From Spisula solida (lineage: Eukaryota; Mollusca; Bivalvia; Venerida; Mactridae), in NCBI GenBank assembly GCA_947247005.1, contig OX365953.1, positions 7,507,001 to 7,571,000 of the forward strand: a DNA stretch of 64,000 nucleotides, written 5' to 3'. Of this stretch, positions 12,670 through 25,059 are shown piece after piece. The notes below the pieces were generated by a model. It was given only the letters and a program-made list of their open reading frames with translations. It ran no database searches and had not been told where the DNA came from. Each line of letters starts with the position of its first letter. The stretch's first letter is position 1. The position numbers and the translations under genes are program-made.

Positions 12670-13733
12670 GTTTTGTTGCCATATCATAATTAATATTTAA
12701 TGGAGCATTTATGTTTCGGAATTTAAACCGTAATATGTCCAGATCAATTACTCAAAATTAAATATCATTTTTATTGATTTGTATGTAGAGCTGTACATGT
12801 GTATTATTTATTACTTACTCCTTTTTTGTACTATGTGTACAAAACAACATATATCTCCATGACAACCAAACATAAATGTCACGAAAACAATAAATAAAAT
12901 AGTTAAACTATGCCAAACATACATATGTGCAAAAATTACTATTTGATGAAACTATTACTATACACTACAAGAAACTAGACTGTCAAAATTACATTTTTTG
13001 GTGATTTTTGCCATTTGACCTTGGAATTGACCTTGAAATTGACCTTGGAATATATCGGACATCATCTTGTATTTTTATTCAGAGCATGATTGATATTTCT
13101 GTCAACATTGATGATACAGACTTCAACTGAAACAGAATCTAGAGTCATTACTCAAATTTAAATGGTATTTTTAGTGACTAGACTGAAGAGCTAATGCTGA
13201 GATACAGGTGTACAAAACGTCTTATTTCTCCATGGTAACCAACCATAAGTGTTTTTTGAAAACATTTAAGATAGTCGTTATACATTGTCAAACATAAATC
13301 CATGCAAAAAAGGCTATTTGCAGATAGTATTAGTAAACAATAGATGAAGTTATTCAGTCAATATGACATTTTTCGTCGAATTATGCCATTGACCTTGAAT
13401 TTGACCTTGAAAATGACCTTGAACAATTACAGAAATCATCTAGTCCTTTGGTCGAGATCATGATTGATATTGATGTGAACGTTGATGACACAGTCTTTAA
13501 TCAGAAAAGATCTAGAAACATTACACTAAAATAGCATCTTATTGAATTAGATGGCGGCCATCTTGGACGCCATCTTGAATTTTAGGGCCCGCACCAAAAA
13601 TTTGCAATTTATGCCGGCAGTCTGATAATCTACAGACTGTCCCGAACATTTTGGTATATAACTCTTGCTGTTACTTTTGGGGTCCACCTTACTTCTTAAA
13701 TAAGCCACTTTTAGGACCATTGCTGCTCTACTA
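12670..13733 (-). repeat. Element A right inverted arm
   Basis: Reverse complement of the left arm with moderate divergence. One extra insertion of about 40 bp lies near 12800 (TTATTTATTACTTACTCC). The terminal part 13555-13691 matches 8167-8305 very closely. The 61-codon open frame at 13651 is an arm shadow. Confidence 0.8.
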
Positions 13734-13736
13734 TAA

Positions 13737-14421
13737 GTATCAGTTTCATGAAACAGTTTGTGAATTAACGGTACAGAAACATATAGGTGGCGGTAAGTTG
13801 CAAATAATATGTCCCGTTATCAAATTGTCGTACTAATATCCTGAGATCGTGTGTAAATAATGATTCTCTTCTTTATCGAAGGCCGTTTTCTAGAAGTGTG
13901 TCATCAAACCGGGTTTTACGCATTTTGTGAACATTCTATGCTCGACACAGGCGACATTGTGAGCGTGTATCGATAAAAGTTGTATTTTTATGTACACTAT
14001 TATATTGTCTTGAAGTGTGCAGCACAACTTCAATGATTGCATTTGGCTTGTTTAAAATATTGAATATAATGTTGAGTTGGGTATATGAGGGCCAGTTATA
14101 AACTCAGATCCCTGTCTTAGATATTCATAGTAAATATGTGAAATATATTTTTATCGGGTCGAATCCCTTTGTGTACGGCTTGATTTTGGTGCTAACTATT
14201 GTCTGGTGTGGTTTTGTCAGGTTTCTCCTGTCACCAAAACCCAAATTTACGTTTGGGTAGTTTCAAGACAAAAAGTTATACTTCACTTAAAATTAAGCAA
14301 TTGCAACCAAGTACAAGTGAAGTAGATTAAACAGTTATTTAAAAGTTCTTGGAATAGTGAGACGGACAACTGTGAGTGTCAAGGTATGTCAATCATTTAA
14401 ATTACAGACTATGTAACTGTG
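13737..14421. other. Spacer between element A and the 23-bp array
   Basis: AT-rich sequence of ordinary texture. No exon, RNA gene or clear repeat is seen. Confidence 0.4.
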
Positions 14422-16748
14422 TACCTTCTGACAATGTGATGGTTAACCTTCTGACAATGTGACAGTAAACCTTCTGACATTGTGACAGTTAACCTTGTGA
14501 CAATGCGACAGTTAACATTCTGACAATGTAACAGTTAACCTTCTGACGATGTGACAGTTAACCTTCAGACAATGTGACAGTTAACATTGTGACAGTTAAC
14601 CTTCTGACAATATGACAGTTAACCTTCTGACGATGTGACAGTAAACCTTCTGACATTGTGACAGTTAACCTTGTGACAGTTAACCTTCTGACAATGTGAC
14701 AGTTAACCTTCTGACGATGTGACAGTTAACCTTCAGACAATGTGACACTTAATCTTCCTACAATTTGACAGTTGACCTTCTGACAATGTGAAAGTTAATC
14801 TTCAGACAATGTGACAGTTATATCCTTCTGACAATGTGACAGTTAACCTTGTGACAATGTGACAGTTAACCTTGTGACAATGTGACAGTTAACCTTCTGA
14901 CAATGCAACAGTTAACCTTCTGACAATGTGACAGTTAACCTTCTGACAATGCGACAGTTAACCTTCTGACAATGTAACAGTTAACCTTCTGACAATGCGA
15001 CAGTTAACCTTCTGACAATGCAACAGTTGACCTTCTGACAATGTGACAGTTAACCTTCTGACAATGCAACAGTTAACCTTTTGACAATGCGACAGTTAAC
15101 CTTCTGACAATGTGACAGTTAACCTTCTGACAATGTGACAGTTAACCTTCTGACAATGTAACAGTTAACCTTCTGACAATGTGACAGTTAACCTTCTGAC
15201 AATGTGACAGTTAACCTTCTGACAATGTGACAGTTAACCTTCTGACAATGTGACAGTTAATCTTCAGTCAATGTGACATTTATATCCTTCTGGCAATGTG
15301 ACAGTTAACCTTCTGACATTGTGACTGTTAACCTTCTGACAATGTGACAGTTAATCTTCAGACATTGTGACAGTTATATCCTTCTGGCAATGTGACAGTT
15401 AACCTTCTGACATTGTGACTGTTAACCTTCTGATAATGTGACAGTTAACCTTCAGACAATGTGACAGTTAACCTTCTGACAATGTAACAGTTAATCTTCA
15501 GACAATGCGACAGGTAACCTTCTGACAATGTGTCAGTTAACCTTCTGACATTGTGACAGTTAACCTTCTGACAATGCGACAGTTAACCTTCTGACAATGT
15601 GACAGTTACCTTCAGACAATATGACAGTTAACCTTCTGACAATGTAACAGTTAACCTTCTGACATTCTGACGGTTAACCTTCTGACAATGTGACGGTTAA
15701 CCTTCTGACAATGCGACATTTAACCTTCTGACAATGTGACAGTTAACCTTCTGACAATGTTACTGTTCCTTCTGACAAAGTGACAGTTAACCTTCTGACA
15801 TTGTGACAGTTAACCTTCTGACAATGTGACAGTTAACCTTCTGACATTGTGACAGTTAACCTTCTGACAATGTGACAGTTAACCTTCTGACATTGTGACA
15901 GTTAACCTTCTGACAATGTGACAGTTAACCTTCTGACAATGTGACAGTTAACCTTCTGACATTGTGACAGTTAACGTTCAGACAATGTGACAGTTAACGT
16001 TCTGACAATGCAACAGTTAACCTTCGGACAATGTGACAGTTAACCTTCGGACAATGTGACAGTTAACCTTCTGACATTCTGACGGTTAACCTTCTGACAA
16101 TGTGACGGTTAACCTTCTGACAATGCGACAGTTAACGTTCTGACAATGTGACAGTTAACCTTCTGACAATGTTACTGTTCCTTCTGACAATGTGACAGTT
16201 AACCTTCTGACATTGTGACAGTTAACCTTCTGACAATGTGACAGTTAACCTTCTGACAATGTTACTGTTCCTTCTGACAATGTGACAGTTAACCTTCTGA
16301 CATTGTGACAGTTAACCTTCTGACAATGTGACAGTTAACCTTCTGACATTGTGACAGTTAACCTTCTGACATTATGACAGTTAACGTTCAGACAATGTGA
16401 CAGTTAACCTTCTGACATCATGACAGTTAACCTTCTGACAATGTGACAGTTAATCTTCTGACATTGTGACAGTTAACCTTCTGACATTGTGACAGTTAAC
16501 GTTCAGACAATGTGACAGTTAACCTTCTGACAATGTGACAGTTAACCTTCTGACAATGTAACAGTTAACCTTCTGACAATGTGACAGTTAACCTTCTGAC
16601 AACGTGACAGTTAACCTTCTGACATTGTGACAGTTAACCTTCTGACATTGTGACAGTTAACCTTCTGACATTGTGACAGTTAAGGTTCAGACAATGTGAC
16701 AGTTAACCTTGTGACAATGTGACAGTTAACCTTCAGATGTGACAGTTA
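14422..16748 (+). repeat. 23-bp minisatellite, about 100 units
   Basis: Unit CCTTCTGACAATGTG plus ACAGTTAA, 23 bp. Nearly every unit holds GTTAAC. Variants alternate: AATG or ATTG, GTGAC, GCGAC or GTAAC, and CTTCAGAC. A group of variants (GACATTCTGACGGTT through GTTACTGTTCC) at 15661-15790 reappears at 16073-16200, about 412 bp or 18 units later, which points to block duplication inside the array. No reading frame or spacer structure. Confidence 0.93.
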
Positions 16749-17035
16749 AGATGGTCTTGATGTGGTCAATCCTATTCTGTCTGGTGTCGGAGGGTTTTAC
16801 AGGAGCGACCAAGTTCAGTGGGAGTTAGTTTGGCAATTTTGTTTGTATACTTTTCTTTATAGTGCGTTAATTTCACTCTTATTCCTGTCCGATTCGTTAT
16901 CTTTTAGCTTACAACCATTATGTACAAAGAAATACATGCCCTCGGGCGGAATATGTCATTTCCACTTCGCATGTTTTAGGCGGATGTTGACTCAAAAACA
17001 GCTTCATTTGATATTAGTAGGAATAGAATAAAATA
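16749..17035. other. Spacer after the 23-bp array
   Basis: About 290 bp with one incidental 89-codon open frame (16762-17031) that has no recognisable domain. I see no supported feature. Confidence 0.35.
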
Positions 17036-17440
17036 AATATACCAGATTTATATAGCACCCTTTTAATGCGAACGCACGTTCAAAGGCACTTTACATTATT
17101 GTGTTGCAGCAACAAGGGCCCAGGTGCATCCTCTACCAGTGCAGATACAGCATGATCTGACCAGAAGAAAGCCCCTGAAGGGAGAGAGAAACATTAGATA
17201 CAGGCATGTCCGGCGCTGCAGAAGTGCGCCTAGCTCTTATTTTGAATAGACAGCCTGGTTCTTTAATGTGCCAGGTGTATAGCACCGATACACAGCTTCC
17301 TGGCACTTCGAAATACTTTGCAGACCACACGGCCAGATATAGCGGGAAATATAAATATTTCAGAAATGTCAAGTTCCGATGCCAGGGATTGAACCCACGA
17401 CCTCTGGATTGACATCCCAGTGCGTTACCACTGACCTAAA
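17036..17440 (-). mobile_element. tRNA-derived SINE
   Basis: Read on the minus strand, the head at 17440-17370 is tRNA-like. It has an A-box-like TAGGTCAGTGGTAACGC and a B box GGTTCAATCCC in a GTGGGTTCAATCCCTGGC context. A body follows with GTGCTATACACCTGGCACAT and TTAAAGAACC, and an AT-rich tail TATATAAATCTGGTATATTT. The 24290-24470 copy shares the central block. Confidence 0.7.
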
Positions 17441-17559
17441 TCGGCTTATTAGTAGGAGATTGGAGTTGCAGAGAAATAACGCCTTAGATATATTGATGTG
17501 GTTCGTCTGAGCAACACATCATCTAATGGTGAACAAATGTACCAAGTTATTTCAAAATC

Positions 17560-18060
17560 TCACAATAGATACAAAACCTGTAGCATGGTCCAATTTTAAA
17601 GATAGACAGGTCAAATTATGGCTATTTTTGACATTTGAACTTGAAGTGTGACCTTGACCATTTGAGATACTGACGTCATATTTGAGCGTGATACACCATC
17701 TCATAATGGTAAGTATTCATGCCAAGTATACACGTACACGAAATCCACTATGCATGAAGATAAAAACCATAGACCTCGAGCTGTGACTTTGACCTCTGTG
17801 ATACGAACATGGGGTTTACACAATATTAGTCAATGCATGTCAAAGTTATGGTCCGGACAGACTCCAATTTGACCTATGACCTCCAACTGTGACAATGACC
17901 TTTGAGATAGGGCCATGGGGTTTGCGCATGACACCCCTTCTCATTGAGGTTAACATTCATGCCGAATTTAAGACTAGTCAATGTATGGCACGGTTATGGG
18001 CCGGACAAACATCGATTTGACTTTTGACCTCTAACTGTGATATTGACTTTTATATGGTTG
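17560..18060 (-). repeat. Family R1 repeat, reverse orientation
   Basis: About three diverged units that are the reverse complement of the 1-398 repeat, with CAATTTGACC, GACCTCCAACTGTGAC, CATGGGGTTT and AACATTCATGCC blocks spaced about 150 bp apart. No coding potential. Confidence 0.75.
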
Positions 18061-18572
18061 TTGAATAAATTAAGGTATGGAAACACAACATTGCTAACCA
18101 AGTATTACACTTGGCTATCGTCGGTCCCAAGCCCGGATGTGAAAAAGGTGACAGGGAGACTGGGCTTGCCCAACTGTGTCGCCTCTTAAAACAAAGTCGT
18201 TATTATTAGTATATAACGAGGAGGGTGTCCGGATGGCTAGCTACAACAACTTCAACCAATAACCTTAGAGGCAAACCATGCGGTTCGAAGAGGATTAGGT
18301 AGGTAGGTGCACTTAGCCATAGAAACAACAAGAACTTGTGCCAAATGAATAATTATGATTATTTAATTCTTTCAATATTGTACGTATAAATCCACATGAA
18401 ATGACAATTTGAAGCAGATTTAACCATTTTTTGTTACAAACTAAATCCATCTGAAACTGGAAATAATATTAATTAGTTCTAAAATATTACCGGTTAAAAT
18501 CATTATTCATGAACGGTGCATAGGTACATTGTTTCAAATTATCTGAGTTTACCATATGCCTATCAAATCATA
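18061..18572. other. Spacer, nothing supported
   Basis: AT-rich sequence with a short palindromic ACCAAGTATTACACTTGG near 18099. No exon or RNA gene seen. Confidence 0.35.
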
Positions 18573-18766
18573 TGAGTGTATCCTATGTCTAGAGAAGGTT
18601 GTGCAGCGGCCATTTTTAGCCGCACCGGATGTGACGTTACGGAGCTGATATCCAATTTTTCTACAGTTGTCAAAGCAAACACGGCTACAAGTTCCTGTGA
18701 CATCATATCTGTTGCGGCTAAACATGGCCGCTGCACAGCCTTCTTCATACATAGGGTATACTCAGA
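18573..18766. mobile_element. Foldback MITE of about 190 bp
   Basis: The two halves are inverted repeats. AGAAGGTTGTGCAGCGGCCA near 18592 pairs with TGGCCGCTGCACAGCCTTCT near 18725. The ends GTATCCTATG and CATAGGGTATAC also match. The element would fold into one long hairpin with a loop of about 60 nt. The three overlapping 67-122 codon open frames here reflect this symmetry and are not genes. Confidence 0.75.
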
Positions 18767-20022
18767 AAAATTGAAAGTCTGTGCCTTTTGAACGGTGATG
18801 AACAATGCATGGATACTAATGCATAATAGATTAGTTGTTGTGCGTTTATAGATCGACTTACCGTACACAAGGAGTAAAACAGATTTTAGTTGTAACTTCA
18901 GTGTAGCAATACCACGTGACTTTGACTTCACTTAAAGGGACTGCCTCACATATTGGTGTATTGCAAAAATAAAATTAAATTGTCAAATATTCATGTAATT
19001 TTTGTATAGTTGCCTGTATATGCCATAAACAACCACAGTGACATAAAAATAACTTGGGAAACATTGGCATTTTGTAGCAATTTAGCATTTTTACAGCCAA
19101 AATTCTAAAGGGTATTATTATAGAATTAGCACTACTATCACTTAAATTGCCTGAAATTTGTTTCCATTCGATGAAAACCAATTGCAAAACAAACCGAATA
19201 CCTCACAGATGTTTCGGCTTTAGATTGTTGAAGTTACAGTTTGATCATGTGTGAATTACATAAGTCACAAAGCATTTTGGAAGGAAACTCTGCGATATTT
19301 TCAAAAGGAAAAACACCGAGTGCCAAATATCAAGAGTGATTTAAATTATTTATATGCCATAAATCTTTTATAAAGCAACCACCAGTGGCTTTCTATTACA
19401 TAAATACTTGGTAAGTTAGGAAAATTACGTCATATAAAAATTTTAGCTCGATATGTGAGGCAGCACCTTTAAACCTGAATACAAAATGTTGCAAAAATCA
19501 GCCACAATTTTGCATTAGGCTCCTCCCTCTTCCTTTTATACAAATTCCTGGGGTTTAAGAGATCAAATCCAAGACGAAAATTGTCAACATAAGCTCCGCT
19601 TCGAAAACAAAACTAATCGTATGAATTTTATTTCTTCGTTGATGACTCATACGCCAGTCTAAGGGAAAATGTATATGGTTGCCACGAAACATAGAATCTC
19701 TTTCAGCAGCTGGACCATTTTTTCAAAACCCTTTAACATCTACGGAGTGATTGTATGCGTGTGGACTATACAGTTTCAAGCAGTCTTCTTTTCCAAGGTT
19801 TTCACTGGGTGCTGGAAAACATGGCCAAGCTGCTGCTATTTTTGTATTCCAATGTTGACAAATTTCGTCTTGGATTTGATGCCTCTTCACTTTTGAGTCA
19901 CGTGGTATTGCTAAACTGAACTTGTTCGATTCAATTACTGCCGCACGTTGCTTGGTTAATTTGTAAATCACATCGATTTAATGCAACGACCTTTTGAAGA
20001 TGGACATACATAACCTGCCTTA
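18767..20022. other. 3' flank / possible 3' UTR of the minus-strand SRCR gene
   Basis: Downstream, on the minus strand, of the SRCR stop codon at 20023-20025. AATAAA (minus strand, 19627-19632) lies about 390 bp past the stop and is a possible polyadenylation signal. No other coding sequence is supported. Confidence 0.35.
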
Positions 20023-20185
20023 TCATGCGCACGATACTCCAACGTCTTCACTATGACTACAATGAGTGTGTCCCCATCCCAGATGTTTACAATCAGCAAT
20101 GGATGTCTCTGATCCAGTACATGTGACATCATCAAGTAGTATTGGTCCGCTTCCACCGGGAGAGCTTATCATTGTAGCATCGGAC
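20023..20185 (-). CDS. SRCR-6 C-terminal exon with stop codon
   Basis: 54 codons including TGA at 20025-20023. It holds four of the six cysteines (VTC, ADC, THC, VSC) and the canonical [18 protein letters not shown] ending. The acceptor is ...AACATAG before GTCCGATG. The frame is entered in phase 2. Confidence 0.8.
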
Positions 20186-20637
20186 CTATGTTATATAATT
20201 GTTTTCATTATTATCTTATGCATGTATTCATGTATACATATGCATAAAATGCGTGTTCAAATATGTATCGTTTAAATATACCGGGAAATATATTATTCAA
20301 ATAACAAACATGGAATTACATTATTGTGCATGTTCTAAGATATTGGATTACACTGAATGCTGCCTTCCCTGTCCGATGTGTTACGTCAATGTGCTTCCCA
20401 AAAAGCTATCTACATACATGTTATATCATTAATCACAATTTACAATTTCTATAATGAATCTTATGCGTAAGAAGTGCATAACTTACCAAGGGAATCCCAA
20501 CATTTTACATACGACTCTGGCTGCTTTATTGTCAAATTGGTCATCACACACTGTTCCCCACGAAAAGTTGTTATCTACTGAAATTTCCACTCGGCCATTT
20601 CGTGCGCTTGACCCACCCGCTAGTCGCACACTTAACC
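20023..20637 (-). CDS. Terminal SRCR domain (two exons), C-terminus of a secreted SRCR protein
   Basis: Two exons, 20637-20487 and 20185-20023, encode one complete group A SRCR domain and then a stop. The N half runs from [18 protein letters not shown] to CKMLGFP. The C half runs from [17 protein letters not shown] to [10 protein letters not shown] and TGA. Six cysteines are present. The intron between them is phase 2 with a GTAAGT donor and a TAG acceptor. The upstream acceptor is phase 1, so it can splice to the phase-1 donor after exon 39525-39359, giving a chain of about 1,044 residues in the window. That intron would be 18.7 kb and full of transposons, so a separate gene is also possible. 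No membrane segment or GPI-type tail follows, which suggests secretion. Confidence 0.75.
20487..20637 (-). CDS. SRCR-6 N-terminal exon
   Basis: Holds [20 protein letters not shown] and VVCKMLGFP, the N half of an SRCR fold with the first two cysteines. Entered in phase 1 and left in phase 2 at TG|GTAAGT. Confidence 0.8.
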
Positions 20638-20724
20638 CTTAAACGAGTTAAAATATTGATTTATTAACCCTCACTTTTTTCGTAATGTAAATTTCCCATA
20701 GACAAACAGGTAGTATTCTTACTA

Positions 20725-21350
20725 TAGTCCATGTCCCAGACCTTGAAAATTGAAGGTTCATTACCAAAGAGGTGAACAGATCCAACAATGATTTTTGGTT
20801 AGCTTGATATCTCAGCAGTCTGAAAACGGTTGATGGACTTGCGGGTCACTTTGCCAAATGACCTTTTGGCGGCCATCTTTAAAGATGGCCGCCAATATTT
20901 TAAGCAATCATAAGCTTTGGGAAAACTTGAATTATTCCTCACTCAATAGGGCTATCGGCTTGAAATAAGTCTTAACATGTTCGTATTGCCACCCCACATA
21001 TGTTGATATATACATATTAATATTATAATAAAGTTTTTAGTTCAAAATTAATGATATTCTAAGAAAATTTTGATATTTTTCACTTTTTGTCATTATATTA
21101 TGTCTTGCAATTCTGATTCGGATTTGTATTAAGCCATTTTTTTGTTTTGTTATATTAGGGGGTAATTCTAGGCATCCAAAATATACATTACATTGATAGA
21201 TTTTCACTTTGAAGACAAAAATTGGTCAGGAATATATGACAACTGATATCATATTAAATAGATATTTTTAAGACGCATGAGTCTTTTCCAATAATCTCAG
21301 GAACAAACATTAATTTTGATTTATTATTTCAAAGTTACTTTGCTTGTTCA
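20725..21350 (+). repeat. Element B left inverted arm
   Basis: Inverse of 25060-25689. Contains a perfect 26-bp palindrome at 20868-20893 (GGCGGCCATC reading into TTTAAA and out again) and ACATATGTTGATATATACAT near 20998. Confidence 0.85.
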
Positions 21351-21798
21351 TATGCACATATTTAAACATGTGTACATATCCGGAAATCGAATCCTATGCC
21401 TAATAGGCTGTGAGTATGATACCGGACCCTAGCTAGAAGTCTTGCATGCGAGGGTCCGGCTATTAGTACAGGATCATACACGTCATAAGCCTTTGATTCA
21501 GTATAACTTAATCTTTGATTCTTTCTTTCCCAAATAGTGAATCATTAGCGAATTGCATTCTTATTTTTCAACACGAATGTATGCCAAATTTTAGGTTCCT
21601 AAGTATTATGTTGTCTTCTGAAAAGTATGTTTTGGTGACGTTTTACAGAGGTCATAATGAAATTTATCATTATTTCAAGCGAAGGGTTCTAATCTTTCAT
21701 CACCAGACTGAAGATCTTGGTCTATATAATTGCCATCACTGACGTTATGTTTAAGTTAAAATATTAAATACTGCTGCGTGAATTATAACGATACCTGT

Positions 21799-21868
21799 GG
21801 GGAACCTAGGTGTAGGGTGCGCGCGTCGGGATAGAGAGGTACCCGGTTCAATCCCCTTCTGGACCACT
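21799..21868 (+). other. tRNA-like SINE head
   Basis: An A-box-like CTAGGTGTAGGGTGC and, 27 bp later, a perfect B box GGTTCAATCCC, in the order and spacing of a tRNA-type RNA polymerase III promoter. The body does not fold into a convincing intact tRNA, so I read it as a SINE or tRNA pseudogene inside element B. Confidence 0.4.
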
Positions 21869-22129
21869 GCTTAATTTCTCTGAGCAAGAATAATCCACAG
21901 CCCGACTTGCCAAATGTATAACTAGGTACTTGAGGTGGTTCAAAGCCTGTCAGCAGTCAGCAGCAAAAAGCGCCGAGTGAGTGTAACAGCTGACGTGAGA
22001 CTCAATGAGTACATGTATAGTCGGTCGAATGGTCGAATGTCTTAAAATTGACTTTAACTGGGTGCTTTTTACATACAATATAATTTTAATGTCGAAGATT
22101 CAAGTCATTTGTTCCTACATTCATGGCCG

Positions 22130-24120
22130 GAGTTTATATTAAGTCATACCCCTTGATTACAGGGCTTGGAGTTGATGTACACTGTTTTGTAGGTATTCAT
22201 GACCGGCGTTAATCGTACCCCTTGATTGTAGGAAAGCAGTAGGACTAGGAGTTGCTATGCCTAATGATATTAGGTAACTGTTACCAGTGGTAGTTGCACC
22301 CAATGGTTGTAGGTAACCAATCTGGCGGATAATTACTTAAATACATGTACATCATGGAGACAGGAATAGCATCAAACCGTGTAGTAAGACGCATCATATG
22401 ATCTTGTATGTATAGCTTCGCCTGTTGAATATGAATAGCCCATGACACACACACAGAAAAAGTGATGTGGGGGATACCCATTATGAGAGGAAGTGTTGTT
22501 CCTGTGAGTGGTCTTTATCCCTTATCAGTACATGTAATAGCTGAACTTGACTGCAAAATGTACCGAATAGGAACCAAAGTGGATGTAATATGTGGTGGAC
22601 AGAGAAAATGATGTACGGGCAGTAGAATATACCTCATTGGGACAGGAATGGACAGAAGCATTTCTTAAGGAAGGTTCTTCTATTTATTAAGAATACGGAC
22701 GGATTTAATCGGTGGAATATTCCAAATGGGGTTACGAATGGTTTACTTAGAAATAGTGTGTACTTTAAGGACCAGGAATGACTATACCGAAAAATAATAA
22801 GTCCAATATGGTAAGGAATGGTCTTGTATTAAATCAGAAATGACTGTGACCATCTGTTATATAAACAATCATTTACATGTACCTCATATGGTCAGGAATG
22901 GATGTTCCCATTTGCACTTTTGTATAGTATGTACCTCTTGTTGCCAGGAATCTCTCCGTAGTATATACCTCATATAAATATGGTTATGTTCTAGTACCCC
23001 CAATAAGATCAGTAATGAATGTGTCCATCAGTAGAATGTACTTCATATAGACATAAATGGATGTTCCTATCTTTATTAATAACATGTTCTATTACCCATA
23101 TGACCAGGAATGATTACCATCAGCAGAATGTACCACATATGATCAGGAATGGCTGTACTCATTCTACCCCTCTGCATGATGTACCCCATATGGTCAGGAA
23201 TGCCGGTGCCGTTGCCCAACTGCATAGTTACGAAAGACTGTATGTATGTATCTGTATGTATCAAGTATTGACAGTAATGGGTGTACCCATATGTAATATG
23301 TATGACGTAGTTATAGTCAGGAATAGTTGTATACCCATCTGTACTACGGGTTCCATATGATAAGGAATTGATATACCTATAAATATGTTCCCCACATGAC
23401 CAGGAATCTACAGTATGTACCCATACGTAGGCTGTACCACACATGGTTGGGAATGACTGTCCCCATCTGTACTGTGCACTCCATATGGCCAGGAATTCAG
23501 GTACCCATATGTAGTACGTTCCGCATACTAGTATAGTATATGGTAAGGCATGGCTGTCCCCATCTACTACAGACTCCATATGGTCAGGAACAATTGTACC
23601 TATCAGTAGAATGTACCTCATATGATCAGGAATGAATGTTCCTTCGTGTAGCATGTTTTAGTACTCATATGGTTAGTACGTGTACTAAGTATCATATGTT
23701 GTCAAGAATATCTGTATTCATGTGTAGTATGTACCCAATATGGTCAGGAACGAATGAGCCTATCTGTAATATGTATCTTGTATGGTTACAAATTACCGTA
23801 CCCATATGTCGTACCGGTATGCATTAATAACCCTTATAGTCAGGAATAAGGCTGTCCATCCGTAATATGTCGTAACAGGTTTGACTGTAGCCGACATACA
23901 CTAGTAATCCATGAGTTTAGGAATAAGTATGCTCATCTTTAGGATGATCACGGAGCAATACCGTATGACGCAACCCAACAAGAAAAGTATACCCATATGT
24001 AATTATGGATGCACACATCTAAAGGTAGTGCCTGCAGGCATGGCAGAGATAGCGGTGATACTGAAAACATTCATAACTCTCAGGATAAATATCCCCGTTG
24101 TTAACACCTTGTAGTGGTAT
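22130..24120 (+). repeat. Degenerate ~45-52-bp minisatellite of element B
   Basis: Many units with the core GTACC-CATATGGTCAGGAATGG and a variable remainder, for example near 22887, 23129, 23180, 23464, 23576 and 23735. Spacing varies from about 43 to 52 bp and the units are strongly diverged. The core resembles the edge units of element A (CATAGCCAGAAATGG) and those of element C (ATAAAGCCAGGAATGG). Confidence 0.8.
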
Positions 24121-24289
24121 TTGTAGTTGTACTTATTTAAACCTTTCAGTCAAGGATAACTTCTTAATATTTCATATGGGGTTCTCTGCTTTGCTGAAGG
24201 GACAGAAAGTAGAAGTGACAGTGGTGTGATACAAGGAATCTGAATGGAATACCCTAGCTCTTTTCGAACATATTCATTTTTGGTTCTTT

Positions 24290-24470
24290 ATCGTGCCCAG
24301 TGTATAGCACCGATACTCGTGAGACTATCACACAGTTAACAACCAGTTCATCTGTAGTTGGGTGGGAAATATTATACTGAACACTGGTCAATGAAATTTC
24401 GAACCAGAGACCTCCGGATTGGTAGTCAGAGCACTAACCCCTCAGTCACCATCGTGTCACCAATTACAAC
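24290..24470 (-). mobile_element. tRNA-derived SINE fragment
   Basis: On the minus strand it shows an A-box-like TGAGGGGTTAGTGCTC and a B-box-like GGTTCGAAATT, followed by ATCGGTGCTATACACTGGGC and ATAAAGAACC. It shares the ATCGGTGCTATACAC block with the SINE at 17036-17440. Confidence 0.6.
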
Positions 24471-25059
24471 CTTAGTTGTGGTAGGGTTGTGGAGGCTTTA
24501 AGTGTGTGTCTATATTTTTTACAAATTCTATCCAGAACGGTTATTTAAAGGTTACTAAGGTCCACCTGAGTCAGAAAAGTAGTAAGCTAGGTACTAGACA
24601 AAGATCAACTGATTGAATATATAATTTTGTTTATTTTGTATCCCCTCTATCCCTTACTGTATTGTTTCCCTTCGAGTACGTTCCTGCTTTCACATTTTCA
24701 TTTCTAAGTGAATACGCGAAACAAACAGAATTTAACAGTGGGAGGTATGAATCCTAACATGTTCCACTATTATTAAAGAAGAATTTATGAAAATAATGTA
24801 CTTTTACTGTAATATTTGGAACTTTATAAACAAAAATAAAAATGTATAAACTCATATCAAATTATTTTCGAATCATTTGGAGTCATCTTTATGTAGATTT
24901 TCCGCTGAATAGTTATTTAAGTTTTCCTGCCAATAACCATTGTTTTGAAAATAATGTCATGTGAACTCATACAACTGGCCGGATCCGAGCCTCCAAACTA
25001 TCCAGCTAGGGGTCAGGTACCACACTAACACCCTTGTGACACGGTACTGGACATCTACG

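Larger units (their letters stand above)
8135..13733. mobile_element. Foldback element A (long inverted arms plus 42-bp minisatellite)
   Basis: A 5.6 kb element. Its left end TAGTAGAGCAGCAA at 8135 is repeated in inverse orientation at 13733, with TAA directly outside both ends (8132-8134 and 13734-13736). The arms (about 8135-9120 and 12670-13733) are clearly homologous: the block GGTGCGGGCCCTAAAATTCA near 8264 has its inverse near 13575. The arms consist of degenerate units of about 400 bp, each with a GGTTGCCATGGAGA block and AAGGTCAAAT blocks. The centre is a minisatellite at 9961-11980. No transposase is seen, so the element is non-autonomous. The superfamily is not established. Confidence 0.85.

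Noticed and set aside
18549..18931. Overlapping open frames on both strands
   Set aside because: Produced by the symmetry of the foldback MITE.
23076..23654. 192-codon open frame on the minus strand
   Set aside because: It runs through the element B minisatellite; the repeated DHM-type peptides simply follow the DNA repeat.
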